From the NCBI RefSeq assembly GCF_001428245.1, contig NZ_LMRV01000029.1, positions 1 to 64,000 on the forward strand: a stretch of DNA of 64,000 nucleotides, given 5' to 3'. The position numbers and the translations under genes are program-made. How positions within the stretch are numbered: the first letter of the stretch is position 1; each line of letters opens with the position of its first letter. The stretch is from Paenibacillus sp. Soil522 (GTDB taxonomy: Bacteria > Bacillota > Bacilli > Paenibacillales > Paenibacillaceae). Positions 8,641 to 17,519 of the stretch are shown piece after piece. The notes beneath the pieces are model-generated. The model saw only the letters and a program-made list of their open reading frames with translations. It was not told the DNA's origin and searched no databases.

Positions 8641-8720
8641 GCCGATTAACTGACTGAATAACCGACGAACTGACTAAATAGCCGACTAACTGACTGAATA
8701 ACCGACGAACTGACTAAATA
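8641..8720 (+). repeat. four tandem 20-bp units
   Basis: Units at 8641, 8661, 8681 and 8701 follow the pattern RCCGAYKAACTGACTRAATA. Units 1-2 and 3-4 form two 40-bp blocks that differ at one position. A degenerate fifth unit (8721-8740) merges back into CTAA repeats, which suggests growth from the tetranucleotide tract by slippage. Confidence 0.9.
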
Positions 8721-8754
8721 ACCGATTAGCTGATTGACTAACTAACTAATTACT

Positions 8755-9045
8755 AACTAACGGGAAAAATTCCTGCTAATCGCGCGTTCGAGCTATTTTT
8801 CGTGCAAATAAAAGGAATTACTCCTGTTAATTCGCTCGAAACGGGCTAGTTCTTGAGCTATCCCCGATATTAGCTGGAGAAATTCCTGTTAAGTTGATTT
8901 ACCAAAGAAATTCGACGATTTAACAGGAGATAATCCTGCTAAATATGTCAGGATATGCGTTATCGGTCATTTGGAGCTGCTGAAGAGGTCCAATCAGAGC
9001 GTTAGAGTTTCCTATGGAGTAGATTAACGGGAAATCTCCTGCTTT
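8755..9045. repeat. five dispersed copies of a short hairpin motif
   Basis: Related imperfect inverted repeats at about 8755-8780, 8810-8832, 8871-8893, 8919-8944 and 9022-9045. The shared form is TTAACRGGA, a 3-5 base loop and TCCTGYTAA. The arms vary but stay mostly complementary. No gene lies between them. Confidence 0.65.
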
Positions 9046-9212
9046 TCGCGCTCTCGAGCCCAGATTACGCGGCCAATATGAAAATCTGCTGATTTCAGGA
9101 ATAGGATGCCGAGCAGTATAATATGAAAGCATTCCAAAACACACAGTAAGCACAAGTCTGAGCTTGCTGAGCGAATTGAATACAGGGACTAGCCTTATCC
9201 GGTTGGTTGTCC

Positions 9213-9218
9213 TATAAT
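9213..9218 (+). promoter_or_regulatory. -10 box of a leader upstream of the nuclease-like gene
   Basis: TATAAT at 9213-9218. The -35 region is weak (no good TTGACA at 17 bp). Transcription from here would start near 9225, just before a strong terminator hairpin. Confidence 0.4.
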
Positions 9219-9236
9219 CATAGTCAAGAGACGAAG

Positions 9237-9290
9237 AACGTCCCGTTAACACTCCTGTGTGAGTGATACCGGGACGTTTTCTATTTTTCC
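9237..9290 (+). terminator. intrinsic terminator directly before the nuclease-like gene
   Basis: AACGTCCCG and CGGGACGTT arms with an inner CACTC/GAGTG stem, followed by TTTTCTATTTTT. It ends about 17 bp before the next start codon and about 720 bp after the last upstream gene, so it more likely works as an attenuator or ends a short leader RNA than as the terminator of the OmpR-like gene. Confidence 0.75.
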
Positions 9291-9306
9291 AGAGAGGATG
9301 ATCGAA

Positions 9307-9978
9307 ATGGCATATGATGAAACGCATCGCTCATTTATTCAATATCACATCGATAATAGGAAGGGCGAACGCCGCGGCAGGCTGGAGAGAGGGCATGGCC
9401 ATGCCGAAGCGCTCTTTTTACGCAATGTATGGTGGCCGCTCCGGGGTGACTTCCAGCATCTCCATCCTGAGTATGAAGTTATCGATTGGCGAGGAAGATC
9501 ATACTTTGCTGATTTTGCCTGGCTGCCGGGGATGGTCAAGCTGATTTTTGAAATTAAAGGTTTTGCTTCGCATGTACGCGATATGGATCGGCAAAAATAC
9601 TGCAATGAACTGAACCGCGAAACCTTTTTGTTCGCAATGGGTTACCGTGTTATTTCTTTCGCTTACGATGACGTAGAGAAGCAACCTGCGCTTTGCATAA
9701 CGTTGCTTCGTATGTTGATGAGCAGATTTCAGTCCGGACAGTCGCCGATATCCCGTACACTGCTTGCAGAAAAAGAAATTGTACGGCTCGCGATTCAGCA
9801 AGCGCATCCGATTCGGCCGAAGGATGTGGAACGGCATCTTGAAATCGATCACAAAACGGCGGTTATACTGCTGCAAAAGCTGTGCGCAAAAGGTTGGCTG
9901 CTGCCCTCTTACAGCGGCAATCGGGCACGGGTCGTCCGATATGAGCTGGCTCGCGATTTCCTTGAGTACTTGGACTAA
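9307..9978 (+). CDS. PD-(D/E)XK nuclease-like protein with C-terminal winged helix
   Basis: 223-residue protein of no named family that I recognise. Residues 25-130 look like a DUF559/Vsr-like PD-(D/E)XK nuclease core: RGHGHAEALFL near the start, Asp69 in YFADFAWLPG and the E-x-K pair (Glu82, Lys84) in IFEIKGFASH, followed by a helix and GYRVISFAYDDV. Residues 140-215 resemble a winged helix (RPKDVERHLEIDHKTAVILLQKLCAKGWL). The start at 9307 has AGAGG at suitable spacing; the ATG nine bases earlier lies on top of it. A DNA-repair or processing role is inferred from the fold only. The final part is overlapped in antisense by the open frame of a truncated acetyltransferase gene. Confidence 0.65.
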   Translation: MAYDETHRSFIQYHIDNRKGERRGRLERGHGHAEALFLRNVWWPLRGDFQHLHPEYEVIDWRGRSYFADFAWLPGMVKLIFEIKGFASHVRDMDRQKYCNELNRETFLFAMGYRVISFAYDDVEKQPALCITLLRMLMSRFQSGQSPISRTLLAEKEIVRLAIQQAHPIRPKDVERHLEIDHKTAVILLQKLCAKGWLLPSYSGNRARVVRYELARDFLEYLD

Positions 9979-10039
9979 TTGGAAAAGCTCTTGTTAGTTC
10001 CGCCAATTTGCATATATCTAGAGCAGAGGCCGGGCCCCT

Positions 10040-10153
10040 GCTGATCACCCATGGCACCATGTTCTCTCCACTTTCCAGCCACTCGTGATAGAATGATAAA
10101 TAAGCATCCTTTAATGATATAGTTGGTTTTACTAATGCGACACTCGTTGCCAT
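10040..10153 (-). pseudogene. truncated GNAT acetyltransferase, N-terminal fragment
   Basis: A strong ribosome site (GGAGGG) and an ATG at 10153 lead into about 38 codons (SLKDAYLSFYHEWLESGENM, then VPWVI) that resemble the N terminus of a GNAT family found in Bacilli. After VPWVI the similarity stops, and the frame runs on into sequence antisense to the nuclease-like gene, ending at 9863. None of the acetyl-CoA-binding motifs is present. I read it as a gene whose 3' part was lost by deletion at about 10040. The family assignment rests on pattern memory only. Confidence 0.5.
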
Positions 10154-10291
10154 AGAATTCCCTCCTAAGCACCAATTGAGATTGATATTGACAGGGGTAG
10201 CTCAATCCATTCTGTGTTTGCAGTGAATCTTTTTTTGCAGTACGATGAAAGAAATAATAGGGCATCAATACCATACGACAGGGAGGACGCG

Positions 10292-10774
10292 GTGTTGTTG
10301 TCTACACACTTGATCCAAGCCGGCTCGGTCATCGTATCGGCTCTAGCTGGCCTCACACTTATCATACTTCGTATACGAGCCGGAAAAAAGCCTACCTCCT
10401 TGCGAAAAATTGTAATACCGCCGCTGGGCATGGCAACGGGCTTCATTATGTTTGCCTTCTCGGTGACTCATATTCCGTGGTTCTGGGGATTTTCTGCTTT
10501 TTTGACCGGTATGCTGATCTTTGCGTTTCCGTTAATCGTCACGACCCGTTTGGAACGCGTTGAATCCGAAATATACGTTAGACGCTCGAAGGCCTTTGTA
10601 TTTATTATGCTGACGCTCTTTATCATTCGGCTATTACTGCACGGTGTCGTCGAGAAGTATATGTCGATTCCGCAAACCGGGGCGATTTTCTATTTGCTTG
10701 CGTTTGGCATGATTATTCCGTGGCGTCTTGCTATGATTAGTGATTATATGAGGCTGAAAAAACTAGAATCGTAG
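10292..10774 (+). CDS. ccdC: CcdC-family membrane protein
   Basis: 160-residue integral membrane protein with about five hydrophobic helices and the family segments RAGKKPTSLRKIVIPPLGMA and FGMIIPWRLAMI. The exact length matches B. subtilis CcdC, encoded near cytochrome c biogenesis gene ccdA but of unproven function. I take the GTG at 10292 as start because GGAGG lies five bases upstream and gives the family length; TTG codons at 10295 and 10298 are alternatives, and an upstream ATG at 10214 is unlikely. The DUF2252 gene follows 19 bp later, so the two are probably cotranscribed. Confidence 0.85.
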   Translation: MLLSTHLIQAGSVIVSALAGLTLIILRIRAGKKPTSLRKIVIPPLGMATGFIMFAFSVTHIPWFWGFSAFLTGMLIFAFPLIVTTRLERVESEIYVRRSKAFVFIMLTLFIIRLLLHGVVEKYMSIPQTGAIFYLLAFGMIIPWRLAMISDYMRLKKLES

Positions 10775-10793
10775 TTTAACGGAGGAAGAGCCT

Positions 10794-12137
10794 ATGGATC
10801 CGAAGCTGACAGAACGAGTAAAGCTAACCCAGAATAAGCTTAGAAGGCGGACATTATCCGCGATATTTCAAGAATTTGATTACAAAATGATGAAGCTTGA
10901 GCGTAGCAAGCGCGAGGAAAAATATCTTAAAATGTCGGAAACGCCATTTTCCTTTTTTCGCGGCAGCGCTTATTTGTTTTATTTCGATGTGTCACGGGAA
11001 TGGTTTCCGTATCATACGCCAGTCAACCGCCCGACCTGGATTCAGGGCGATTTGCATTTCGAAAACTTCGGCGCCTTCCGCAATGAGCAGGGTACGCTTG
11101 TCTATGACGTGAATGATTTCGATGAAGGCTATTTGGGCTCGTATTTGTATGACCTGCTGCGGATGTCGGTTAGCATCGCACTCGTTGGAAGATTAAAGGG
11201 GCTTATGCATGATAGCCAAATCAGCTCCATTGAAGCATACTTGCAGGCGTATTCCAAGCAAATGCGCCGATTCGTGAAGGGAAAGGATGATCCCGCCACG
11301 TATGCAATCGACGTCGATCAGGCGGAAGGACCCGTGAAGAAGCTGCTCAAAAAACTGCAAAAACGTAAGGATCAGCATTTCCTGGAAAAGGTGACCGCAC
11401 TCGTACAGGAGCATCGACAGTTTGCGGCGACCGATGAAATCGTTCCGCCAACCGATGAGGAACGAGCTGTTCTGCTTGAAGCATGGCCGGTTTATTTGAC
11501 TACCGTCGCAGCGGATGACGCGGAGGAGCTTCGCCATTTTCAGGTGAAGGACATTGCGGTGAAGCATGGCTCGGGAACAGCCTCCATCGGTCTCGACCGA
11601 TTCTACGTATTAATTGAAGCGGGCGAGGAAGAGCAAGGAGGGGATGATATTGTGCTTGAGGTGAAAGAGGTACGAGTACCGGTTCCGGCGTACTTCATGC
11701 CGTATGACGAGACTTTCTGGTCGGTGTTCGAGCATCAGGGCAAGCGGGTGACGATGACGCAGAAGGCGATGCATCACGAAGCGGATCCCTATCTCGGCTG
11801 GCTGTCCATTGGAGAGCGCCAATTTTACGTGCGGGAGCGATCGCCGTACAAGAAGCGTCTCAAGCTTGATTCGTTTGAGACGGCGGGCGATTTGCTATCC
11901 GTCACGACCAGCATGGGAAAACTGACGGCTAAGCTGCATGCGCGTGCGGATGCCGATGTGGCGCAGGGTATTCTCGCTTACCATAGCGAAGTGGAAATTG
12001 TAAAGGCAATGGGCAATGACGAGGATGCATTTTGCGCGTCGATTGCGGGCTGGGCTGTCTCGTATGCGGACCGGGTCGAGCAGGATTACGCATTGTTCAC
12101 GGAATGGCTGGGCGGAAGAAAGAAGCAATCGCACTAA
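10794..12137 (+). CDS. DUF2252 family protein
   Basis: 447-residue cytosolic protein of the DUF2252 family, which is distantly related to aminoglycoside phosphotransferase/kinase folds and has no established reaction. The hallmark motifs are present: SFFRGSAYLFY (about residue 54), IQGDLHFENFG (about 83), NDFDEGYLGSYLYDLLRM (about 103) and VREVSPYKKRL-like RERSPYKKRLK near residue 346. It follows ccdC after 19 bp with GGAGG upstream. The terminator at 12227 closes the unit. Confidence 0.85.
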   Translation: MDPKLTERVKLTQNKLRRRTLSAIFQEFDYKMMKLERSKREEKYLKMSETPFSFFRGSAYLFYFDVSREWFPYHTPVNRPTWIQGDLHFENFGAFRNEQGTLVYDVNDFDEGYLGSYLYDLLRMSVSIALVGRLKGLMHDSQISSIEAYLQAYSKQMRRFVKGKDDPATYAIDVDQAEGPVKKLLKKLQKRKDQHFLEKVTALVQEHRQFAATDEIVPPTDEERAVLLEAWPVYLTTVAADDAEELRHFQVKDIAVKHGSGTASIGLDRFYVLIEAGEEEQGGDDIVLEVKEVRVPVPAYFMPYDETFWSVFEHQGKRVTMTQKAMHHEADPYLGWLSIGERQFYVRERSPYKKRLKLDSFETAGDLLSVTTSMGKLTAKLHARADADVAQGILAYHSEVEIVKAMGNDEDAFCASIAGWAVSYADRVEQDYALFTEWLGGRKKQSH

Positions 12138-12226
12138 TAAATGTGATGACACGAAGAGGACTGCTCTCAGGCTGCGAGATGATTCATAGTAGAAAAAAGA
12201 TGCCATGAACCCGATTATATCAGTCT

Positions 12227-12272
12227 TTAATGTAAAAAAAGCCGCAGCATGCCGCGGCTTTTTTTACATTAA
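12227..12272. terminator. bidirectional terminator
   Basis: AGCCGC/GCGGCT stem flanked by seven A on the left and seven T on the right, all within a longer palindrome (TTAATGTA...TACATTAA). It lies between the convergent DUF2252 and binding-protein genes and can serve both. Confidence 0.9.
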
Positions 12273-12305
12273 TCGACAGTGTAGTTTTTACAAGCGTGAA
12301 ATTTG

Positions 12306-13667
12306 TTATTGTTTTTCTTTAAGTATGGCTGCATCTGCTTTATCTTTTATGGCTTTGATTGTATCGTCTAACGAATTTATACCACTAAGATAAAGATCGC
12401 TTTCCTGCAAAATAATTCTGCTGTACTCCGCTGCAGCAGGCCCTATATTTTTTTCTTGAACATACCCCAATTTGTTGTTAAAGAACGCTTTCGAAAGTTC
12501 ATCTACGGTTACGCTGCCGTTGGAAAGCTCGGCGATGTGCTTAATGGAATCTTCTTGAGCCATCGGGTCTGCTAAAGCAGGTATGTTTCCGCGTATGATT
12601 GCACCGTACTCTGCCTTGAATTTCACATATGCCAAAGCCTCCTTCGGATGGGCCGAATATTTATTCACAGCATGGGTATAGGTTACACCGAAATTATTCG
12701 TTCCCATTCCATCCGTTGGAATTTGCGTAACGCCCCATTTCCATTCCTTCGGGAAATCCTTTTCGTTGGTGAGCAGACCCGTATACCAGTTACCAATAAA
12801 GTGCATTCCGTATTTCCCGGACATAAACCCATCCCATTGCAGCTGTTTTGCTTTGTAATCTAGCCAATTGGGCTGAATCTTATGAACATTCCCTAAATCC
12901 CCAAAAAATTCCAAGCTTTCTTTAAAGATCGGATCGTCATAATTTGATGTACCGTCTTCCTTGTAGGCCGAAACATTATGTTCTCTTGCGAGCATAAACA
13001 TATAGATGTCAAAATCCAGCATATACGATCCATAGATTCCTTTTGCAGGGTCGGTTAGTTTTTTTGCTGTATCGATATATTGCGACCATGTCCATTCTGC
13101 AGGCGGGTAAGGAACATGGGCATCATCAAATATTTTTTTATTATAAAATACGGCCCACATCGATACGCTTTCAGGCAAAGAATAGATGATATTTCCATTG
13201 TACTTTGTTAAATATTTACCATGAATTTTATCTGCATCGTAAAGCTCTGCTTCCAACAACTCGTTTAATGGCAGCAGGAAACCCTTTTTAACATATTGAT
13301 CAAGCGGTAAAGGATTGGCTAATGGGATCACGTCGATTGTAGAGACGGAGGAAGCCAGATCCATATCTATTTTTTTATACACATCATCACCGGGAACAAC
13401 TACCAATTCTACTTTAATTCCAGTCTTGGCCGTAAATGTATCATTGATTATTTTTTCCATTTCATTATTAATAGCGTCTGAGCTTATATAGACTTTGATT
13501 GTGGTCTGCGGCTTAGCGGTGTCTGATGATGAAACTTTTACGTCAGTTTCTCCTGCTGGTGCTGTTGATGGTCCCGACTTGATGGTATTTAAACTGCAAG
13601 CAGATGCAACAAGTGCTAAAACCAACCCGGTAACAAGAATGAAGCCTTTTGAATAATAACTTTTCAT
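12306..13667 (-). CDS. ABC transporter substrate-binding lipoprotein, carbohydrate type
   Basis: 453-residue extracellular solute-binding protein of the family-1 (sugar) type. The N terminus is a lipoprotein signal with lipobox LVASAC (Cys24 lipidated). The mature part has the usual two-lobe SBP features, for example AEWTWSQYIDTAKKLTDP, AVFYNKKIFDD and WDGFMSGKYGMHFIGNWYTG. The start at 13667 follows GGAGAGG; an ATG 15 bp further up is less well placed. No permease or ATPase gene is next to it; it is divergent from a YesM/YesN-like two-component pair. It may therefore feed a distant transporter or act as a sensor partner (inference). Confidence 0.88.
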   Translation of the reverse strand: MKSYYSKGFILVTGLVLALVASACSLNTIKSGPSTAPAGETDVKVSSSDTAKPQTTIKVYISSDAINNEMEKIINDTFTAKTGIKVELVVVPGDDVYKKIDMDLASSVSTIDVIPLANPLPLDQYVKKGFLLPLNELLEAELYDADKIHGKYLTKYNGNIIYSLPESVSMWAVFYNKKIFDDAHVPYPPAEWTWSQYIDTAKKLTDPAKGIYGSYMLDFDIYMFMLAREHNVSAYKEDGTSNYDDPIFKESLEFFGDLGNVHKIQPNWLDYKAKQLQWDGFMSGKYGMHFIGNWYTGLLTNEKDFPKEWKWGVTQIPTDGMGTNNFGVTYTHAVNKYSAHPKEALAYVKFKAEYGAIIRGNIPALADPMAQEDSIKHIAELSNGSVTVDELSKAFFNNKLGYVQEKNIGPAAAEYSRIILQESDLYLSGINSLDDTIKAIKDKADAAILKEKQ

Positions 13668-13846
13668 GTGATACCTCTCCATTTGTTATATGTATGGACC
13701 TAATAAATACCGTCTATGTAAGTAGCGTATATGGTTATTCTTTTTATGTAAAGGCAGTTTTTTTGGTAAAAAGCGTTATTGATATTTGGATGTATTGTGT
13801 GATGTAATAATCAAGATATGCTGCTAAAGCATATAAGGAGGGGGAT

Positions 13847-15679
13847 TTGATCAAAGCAAGGATTGGTGTGCAGGGAAATATGTTCCTGATTTTCTCATTG
13901 TTGACTCTACTGCTGATTATATCTTCCTTCTCGTTTTTCTATTATTACATGTCTGGTCGTTTGGAGAAGGAAGCCATCGAAAATATGGAGCAATTAACAG
14001 CGAGGATGTCAAAAGAAACCGACTCGTTCCATAGCGAGCTAAATCATATCACATTTCAAATTATCCATAATTCCGAGATCATAGATATTATGAGACAGGC
14101 AGCCGAGTCCGTATATATTGAAAACTACTTTAGAAATCATTCCGAAGCGGAACGTAAGGTAAAGAATTATTTGGCTACCATTAAAAGCCCCGATTTTAAT
14201 ATATCACGTATCAGTCTATATAATGACCGCGGCGATTATGTAAGCTTGGGAGTGGCTCCGGCAGACAACGACGCGATTCGTGCCGAGCTGAAAAGCGATT
14301 CTTTTCATGCTGAATATAAGCGAAATATTGAAAATGATAATATTAACTTTATCGGTCCGCATGCCGATCTCTTTTCTAATGATGAAACTCAAAAGGTAGT
14401 CTCGTTTTATCGGGTATTTCGCAATTTTATGGAGACGTTCGGCATGATCGAAATTCAGCTAAGCGATTCGAAATTCGCAGAGACCCTGGATGCGCCTAAT
14501 ATCGCCGAAATGCAAGTGTACGTTTTTGACAAGGACGGGCAATTGGCGTATATAAGGCAAGGAACTGAGACGCAAGAAGATATTACATTGAAGCAATTGC
14601 TTGGAGACCAATCAACGAGCTATTCTGTTGCCTCCATGACCAGAAATCTGAATCAATCCAATTATATCTTGACCTATCAAAAGTCTCCTTTAAGCCAGTG
14701 GAATATTGTCCTTGCAGCGCCTAAGTCTGTGTTGCTTTCCTCTATTAAAGTAGTAGGCAGAATAACAGTCGTCGTAAGTATAATTTTCATTATTCTCAGC
14801 TTTATCATGATTTTTGTTATTACCAAACAATTGACCAAGCGTATCCGCAAAATTAGCAACTTGATTCGGGATGCCAGTTTGGACAACCCTTCCATTAAAA
14901 CGGATGATTCCAATAATGAATTCATTCTCATCAGCAGAGCCTTCGATAGCATGTTCGCGCGGCTGAAGGATTCGATGGAGCAAGATGTACAAGCACGTTC
15001 GCGGGAATTGAGGGCTCGTATTAATGCGTTGGAAGCGCAAATGAATCCGCACTTTTTGTATAATATGCTGGCGGTCATTGGCTCAGCAGGCGAGCAAGCC
15101 GGAGTAGATAAAGTGATGGAATTGTGTGAGAAGCTTGCCCGTATGTTCAGGTATACTTCACAGCATCAGGATAAAGAAGTTACCATTCGGGATGAAATCA
15201 TGTATGCGCAGCTTTATCTGGAACTTATGAAAGAACGATTCGAGGATTACTTCCAATATCGGTTGGAGATCGATGAAGCAACGCTCTCTTCAAAGGCACC
15301 GCGTCTGATACTCCAGCCCCTTATCGAAAATTGTTTTCGTCATGCCTTTCAAAAAAGCAGTCCCCCGTGGGTAATCCACCTGTCAATTAAGCAAACTTTC
15401 GATCATAGCTGGTTGTTTGAAGCCAAGGATTGGGGGGATGGTTTTGATCCGGCAGTTCTTGAAAAACTACAACGGAGAATGGATTCCGAAGATCATTATA
15501 ACGCCGATTATAGCAGTGAAATTAAAGAATCTTCCGATAATCAAGACGGTGTCGGTCTTTTCAATACATTAATGCGTCTGAGACTTACTTACGACGAGCA
15601 AGCTTTTTATGAAATTTCAACGAACCATCCTACCGGTACAATTGTTCGCATCGGAGTGAAACACAAATCCGAACTTTAA
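13847..15679 (+). CDS. YesM-type sensor histidine kinase
   Basis: 610-residue membrane kinase. TM1 is at about residues 10-35, an extracellular Cache-like sensor region spans about 36-300, TM2 is at about 300-325 and a HAMP linker follows (TKRIRKISNLIRDASLD). The histidine-kinase domain has the family-8 motif QMNPHFLYN (His402) and an ATPase domain with the N box LILQPLIENCFRHAF and the G boxes WGDGF and GVGLFN. The start is TTG at 13847, set by the strong AAGGAGGGGG site. The response regulator follows 34 bp later. Kinases of this type usually respond to extracellular sugars together with a binding protein, which fits the divergent lipoprotein gene. Confidence 0.92.
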   Translation: MIKARIGVQGNMFLIFSLLTLLLIISSFSFFYYYMSGRLEKEAIENMEQLTARMSKETDSFHSELNHITFQIIHNSEIIDIMRQAAESVYIENYFRNHSEAERKVKNYLATIKSPDFNISRISLYNDRGDYVSLGVAPADNDAIRAELKSDSFHAEYKRNIENDNINFIGPHADLFSNDETQKVVSFYRVFRNFMETFGMIEIQLSDSKFAETLDAPNIAEMQVYVFDKDGQLAYIRQGTETQEDITLKQLLGDQSTSYSVASMTRNLNQSNYILTYQKSPLSQWNIVLAAPKSVLLSSIKVVGRITVVVSIIFIILSFIMIFVITKQLTKRIRKISNLIRDASLDNPSIKTDDSNNEFILISRAFDSMFARLKDSMEQDVQARSRELRARINALEAQMNPHFLYNMLAVIGSAGEQAGVDKVMELCEKLARMFRYTSQHQDKEVTIRDEIMYAQLYLELMKERFEDYFQYRLEIDEATLSSKAPRLILQPLIENCFRHAFQKSSPPWVIHLSIKQTFDHSWLFEAKDWGDGFDPAVLEKLQRRMDSEDHYNADYSSEIKESSDNQDGVGLFNTLMRLRLTYDEQAFYEISTNHPTGTIVRIGVKHKSEL

Positions 15680-15713
15680 ACCACAGTAGAATTCGAATTT
15701 GGAGGAAGCGCAA

Positions 15714-17267
15714 ATGATTCAAGTGATGATTATTGAGGATGAACCGCCTATTGGGCGCGGCCTCAAATCAATGATCGAGTCCACCCACGACAGCTTTGAA
15801 GTCGTTGCCATGGCTTACAACGGTCAAGAGGCGTTGGATCTTCTTAAGAAGATACAGCCTGATATGATTATAACGGACATTCGCATGCCGATTATGGATG
15901 GGATCGAATTGGCACGCGAAGTTCGAAAGCGCTTTCCGGATATTCAAATCATTCTGCTTAGCGGATATCAGGAATTTGATTATGCGAGAGAAGCCATGCA
16001 GCTTGGCATCATGCATTATCTGCTTAAACCGCTGTCAAAAATGCAACTTAAAACAATGCTTGACGACTTATACACCGAGATGGTGCAAAGGAAAAGAAAT
16101 AGGTACAAACAAGCAGCTGCTTCTCTGATCAAAGGGGAGCGGCGGGCTGATGATCCATTCGAAGAAGAAGGTTTATATGCAGCGCATATGCTGATGCTTT
16201 GCTGTGCGGGATCGATGCCCATTTTTACATACAATGACGACATTCCTGGAAAAGCGTTCTGGGAGCGATACGATTTGCAAAAAACAGCTGAGGGCGAAGC
16301 GGCAGGGGGATTTGGCGATCTGACTGTCTTAAATGGGAATTCTGTTTCAGAGAGATGGATCTGCCTTTCTTTATACAAGAATCAAGCAGAACTTCGCTCT
16401 CCGGATGAATGGGCGAAAACGGTCGCGGATTGGCTCGGAGGGGATTTGCCTATTTCGATCGCATATAGCCCGTATTACTCAGACATACGGCAAACAGCAA
16501 TTTTTTCACAATCCATGCGATCAACCTTGTATAGGAATATGATATTTGGAGTCTCGACCCGGATTTCGATCCAAGACGACGCCGTCCGTTCCGAATTTCC
16601 CCTTAATTCCAATCCGTTTTTGGAGCGGAAGCTCTCCCTCACTGTCGGGCCGCAGTATGTCGAACTCTTCAAGACGGAAGTTATGAAAATAGTTGACAGT
16701 TGGAGGCAAGCGCCGCCAAGACAAATCTATGTGAAGCATAGCTTAACACGCATCCTGGAGGGCTTGCTTCAAACGCTGCACATCGATCATCTGTGTATGT
16801 CAGCGGTTCCGGATTACGTTCAATATATAATCGCCCATGCTTCTGACTATGAAAGTCTCTCTCAGAATGTATGTAGTACCATTGATACGTTTTTCTCGAT
16901 GCGCATTGCTGATTTGGACGATGAGGAAACGAACGTTGATATCGTTCAAAAAATCGAGGAGTATTTGAACGAGCATTTTGCCGAGCCGATTGATCATCAA
17001 AAACTGTCTAATCAGTTTGGACTTGTACCTTCTTATTTGAGTAAGATTTTTTCCAAGTCCAAGGGACTCTCACCTGCCAAATATATCGTACAGCTCCGAG
17101 TTGATACGGCCAAGGAATTACTAGTGGAGCATCAGGATATGCTCGCCAAAGATGTTGCTTTCGTAGTCGGCTATTCGGACCCTAACTATTTCAGCCGTAT
17201 ATTCAAACGCGAAACGGGACTTTATCCATCCGAATTTCGTGAGAAGAACGGTGTGAAAGTACGATGA
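15714..17267 (+). CDS. YesN-type response regulator, AraC family
   Basis: 517-residue regulator. The N-terminal receiver (residues 1-120) has the acidic patch IIEDEPP, phospho-acceptor Asp55 in IITDIRMP and Lys in LLKPL. A long middle region of about 270 residues has no clear motif. The C-terminal AraC DNA-binding domain (about 415-512) carries two helix-turn-helix units, SNQFGLVPSYLSKIFSKSKG and VAFVVGYSDPNYFSRIFKRE. The start has GGAGGAA upstream; an in-frame codon 15 bp earlier is less likely. It is the partner of the preceding kinase; the likely target is the divergent binding-protein gene. Confidence 0.92.
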   Translation: MIQVMIIEDEPPIGRGLKSMIESTHDSFEVVAMAYNGQEALDLLKKIQPDMIITDIRMPIMDGIELAREVRKRFPDIQIILLSGYQEFDYAREAMQLGIMHYLLKPLSKMQLKTMLDDLYTEMVQRKRNRYKQAAASLIKGERRADDPFEEEGLYAAHMLMLCCAGSMPIFTYNDDIPGKAFWERYDLQKTAEGEAAGGFGDLTVLNGNSVSERWICLSLYKNQAELRSPDEWAKTVADWLGGDLPISIAYSPYYSDIRQTAIFSQSMRSTLYRNMIFGVSTRISIQDDAVRSEFPLNSNPFLERKLSLTVGPQYVELFKTEVMKIVDSWRQAPPRQIYVKHSLTRILEGLLQTLHIDHLCMSAVPDYVQYIIAHASDYESLSQNVCSTIDTFFSMRIADLDDEETNVDIVQKIEEYLNEHFAEPIDHQKLSNQFGLVPSYLSKIFSKSKGLSPAKYIVQLRVDTAKELLVEHQDMLAKDVAFVVGYSDPNYFSRIFKRETGLYPSEFREKNGVKVR

Positions 17268-17324
17268 ATAGATGAGGCGAAAAAAACAAGCTGGTTTCTG
17301 AGCTTAAATAATCAATAATGAAGT

Positions 17325-17356
17325 AACGTCGTTCGTCTGAGGAACGGCGTTTTTGT
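17325..17356 (+). terminator. terminator of the two-component operon
   Basis: AACGTCGTTC and GAACGGCGTT arms (one G-T pair) followed by TTTTTG. A near copy lies at 18183, after the HD-GYP gene. Confidence 0.8.
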
Positions 17357-17387
17357 TGTGCAATTTTATGAACAGATTATAATATCT

Positions 17388-17447
17388 AAAAAAATCCATC
17401 TGGGCAGTTTAATCAGAAGTTTAAAAAATCCATCAGGACTGTTTGAA
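17388..17447 (+). repeat. direct repeats AAAAAATCCATC upstream of the HD-GYP gene
   Basis: Two related 24-bp segments start with AAAAAATCCATC at about 17389 and 17423, and continue GGGCAGTTTAA and AGGACTGTTTGA. A third, diverged copy is at 18229-18262. They could be activator sites, or a trace of duplication around the HD-GYP gene. Confidence 0.5.
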
Positions 17448-17519
17448 AATGTCCATTTTGTTCTAATGAAATAATAATTATAATGATAGCAAGTTACATC
17501 AGGATTGGAGAAAAATCCA

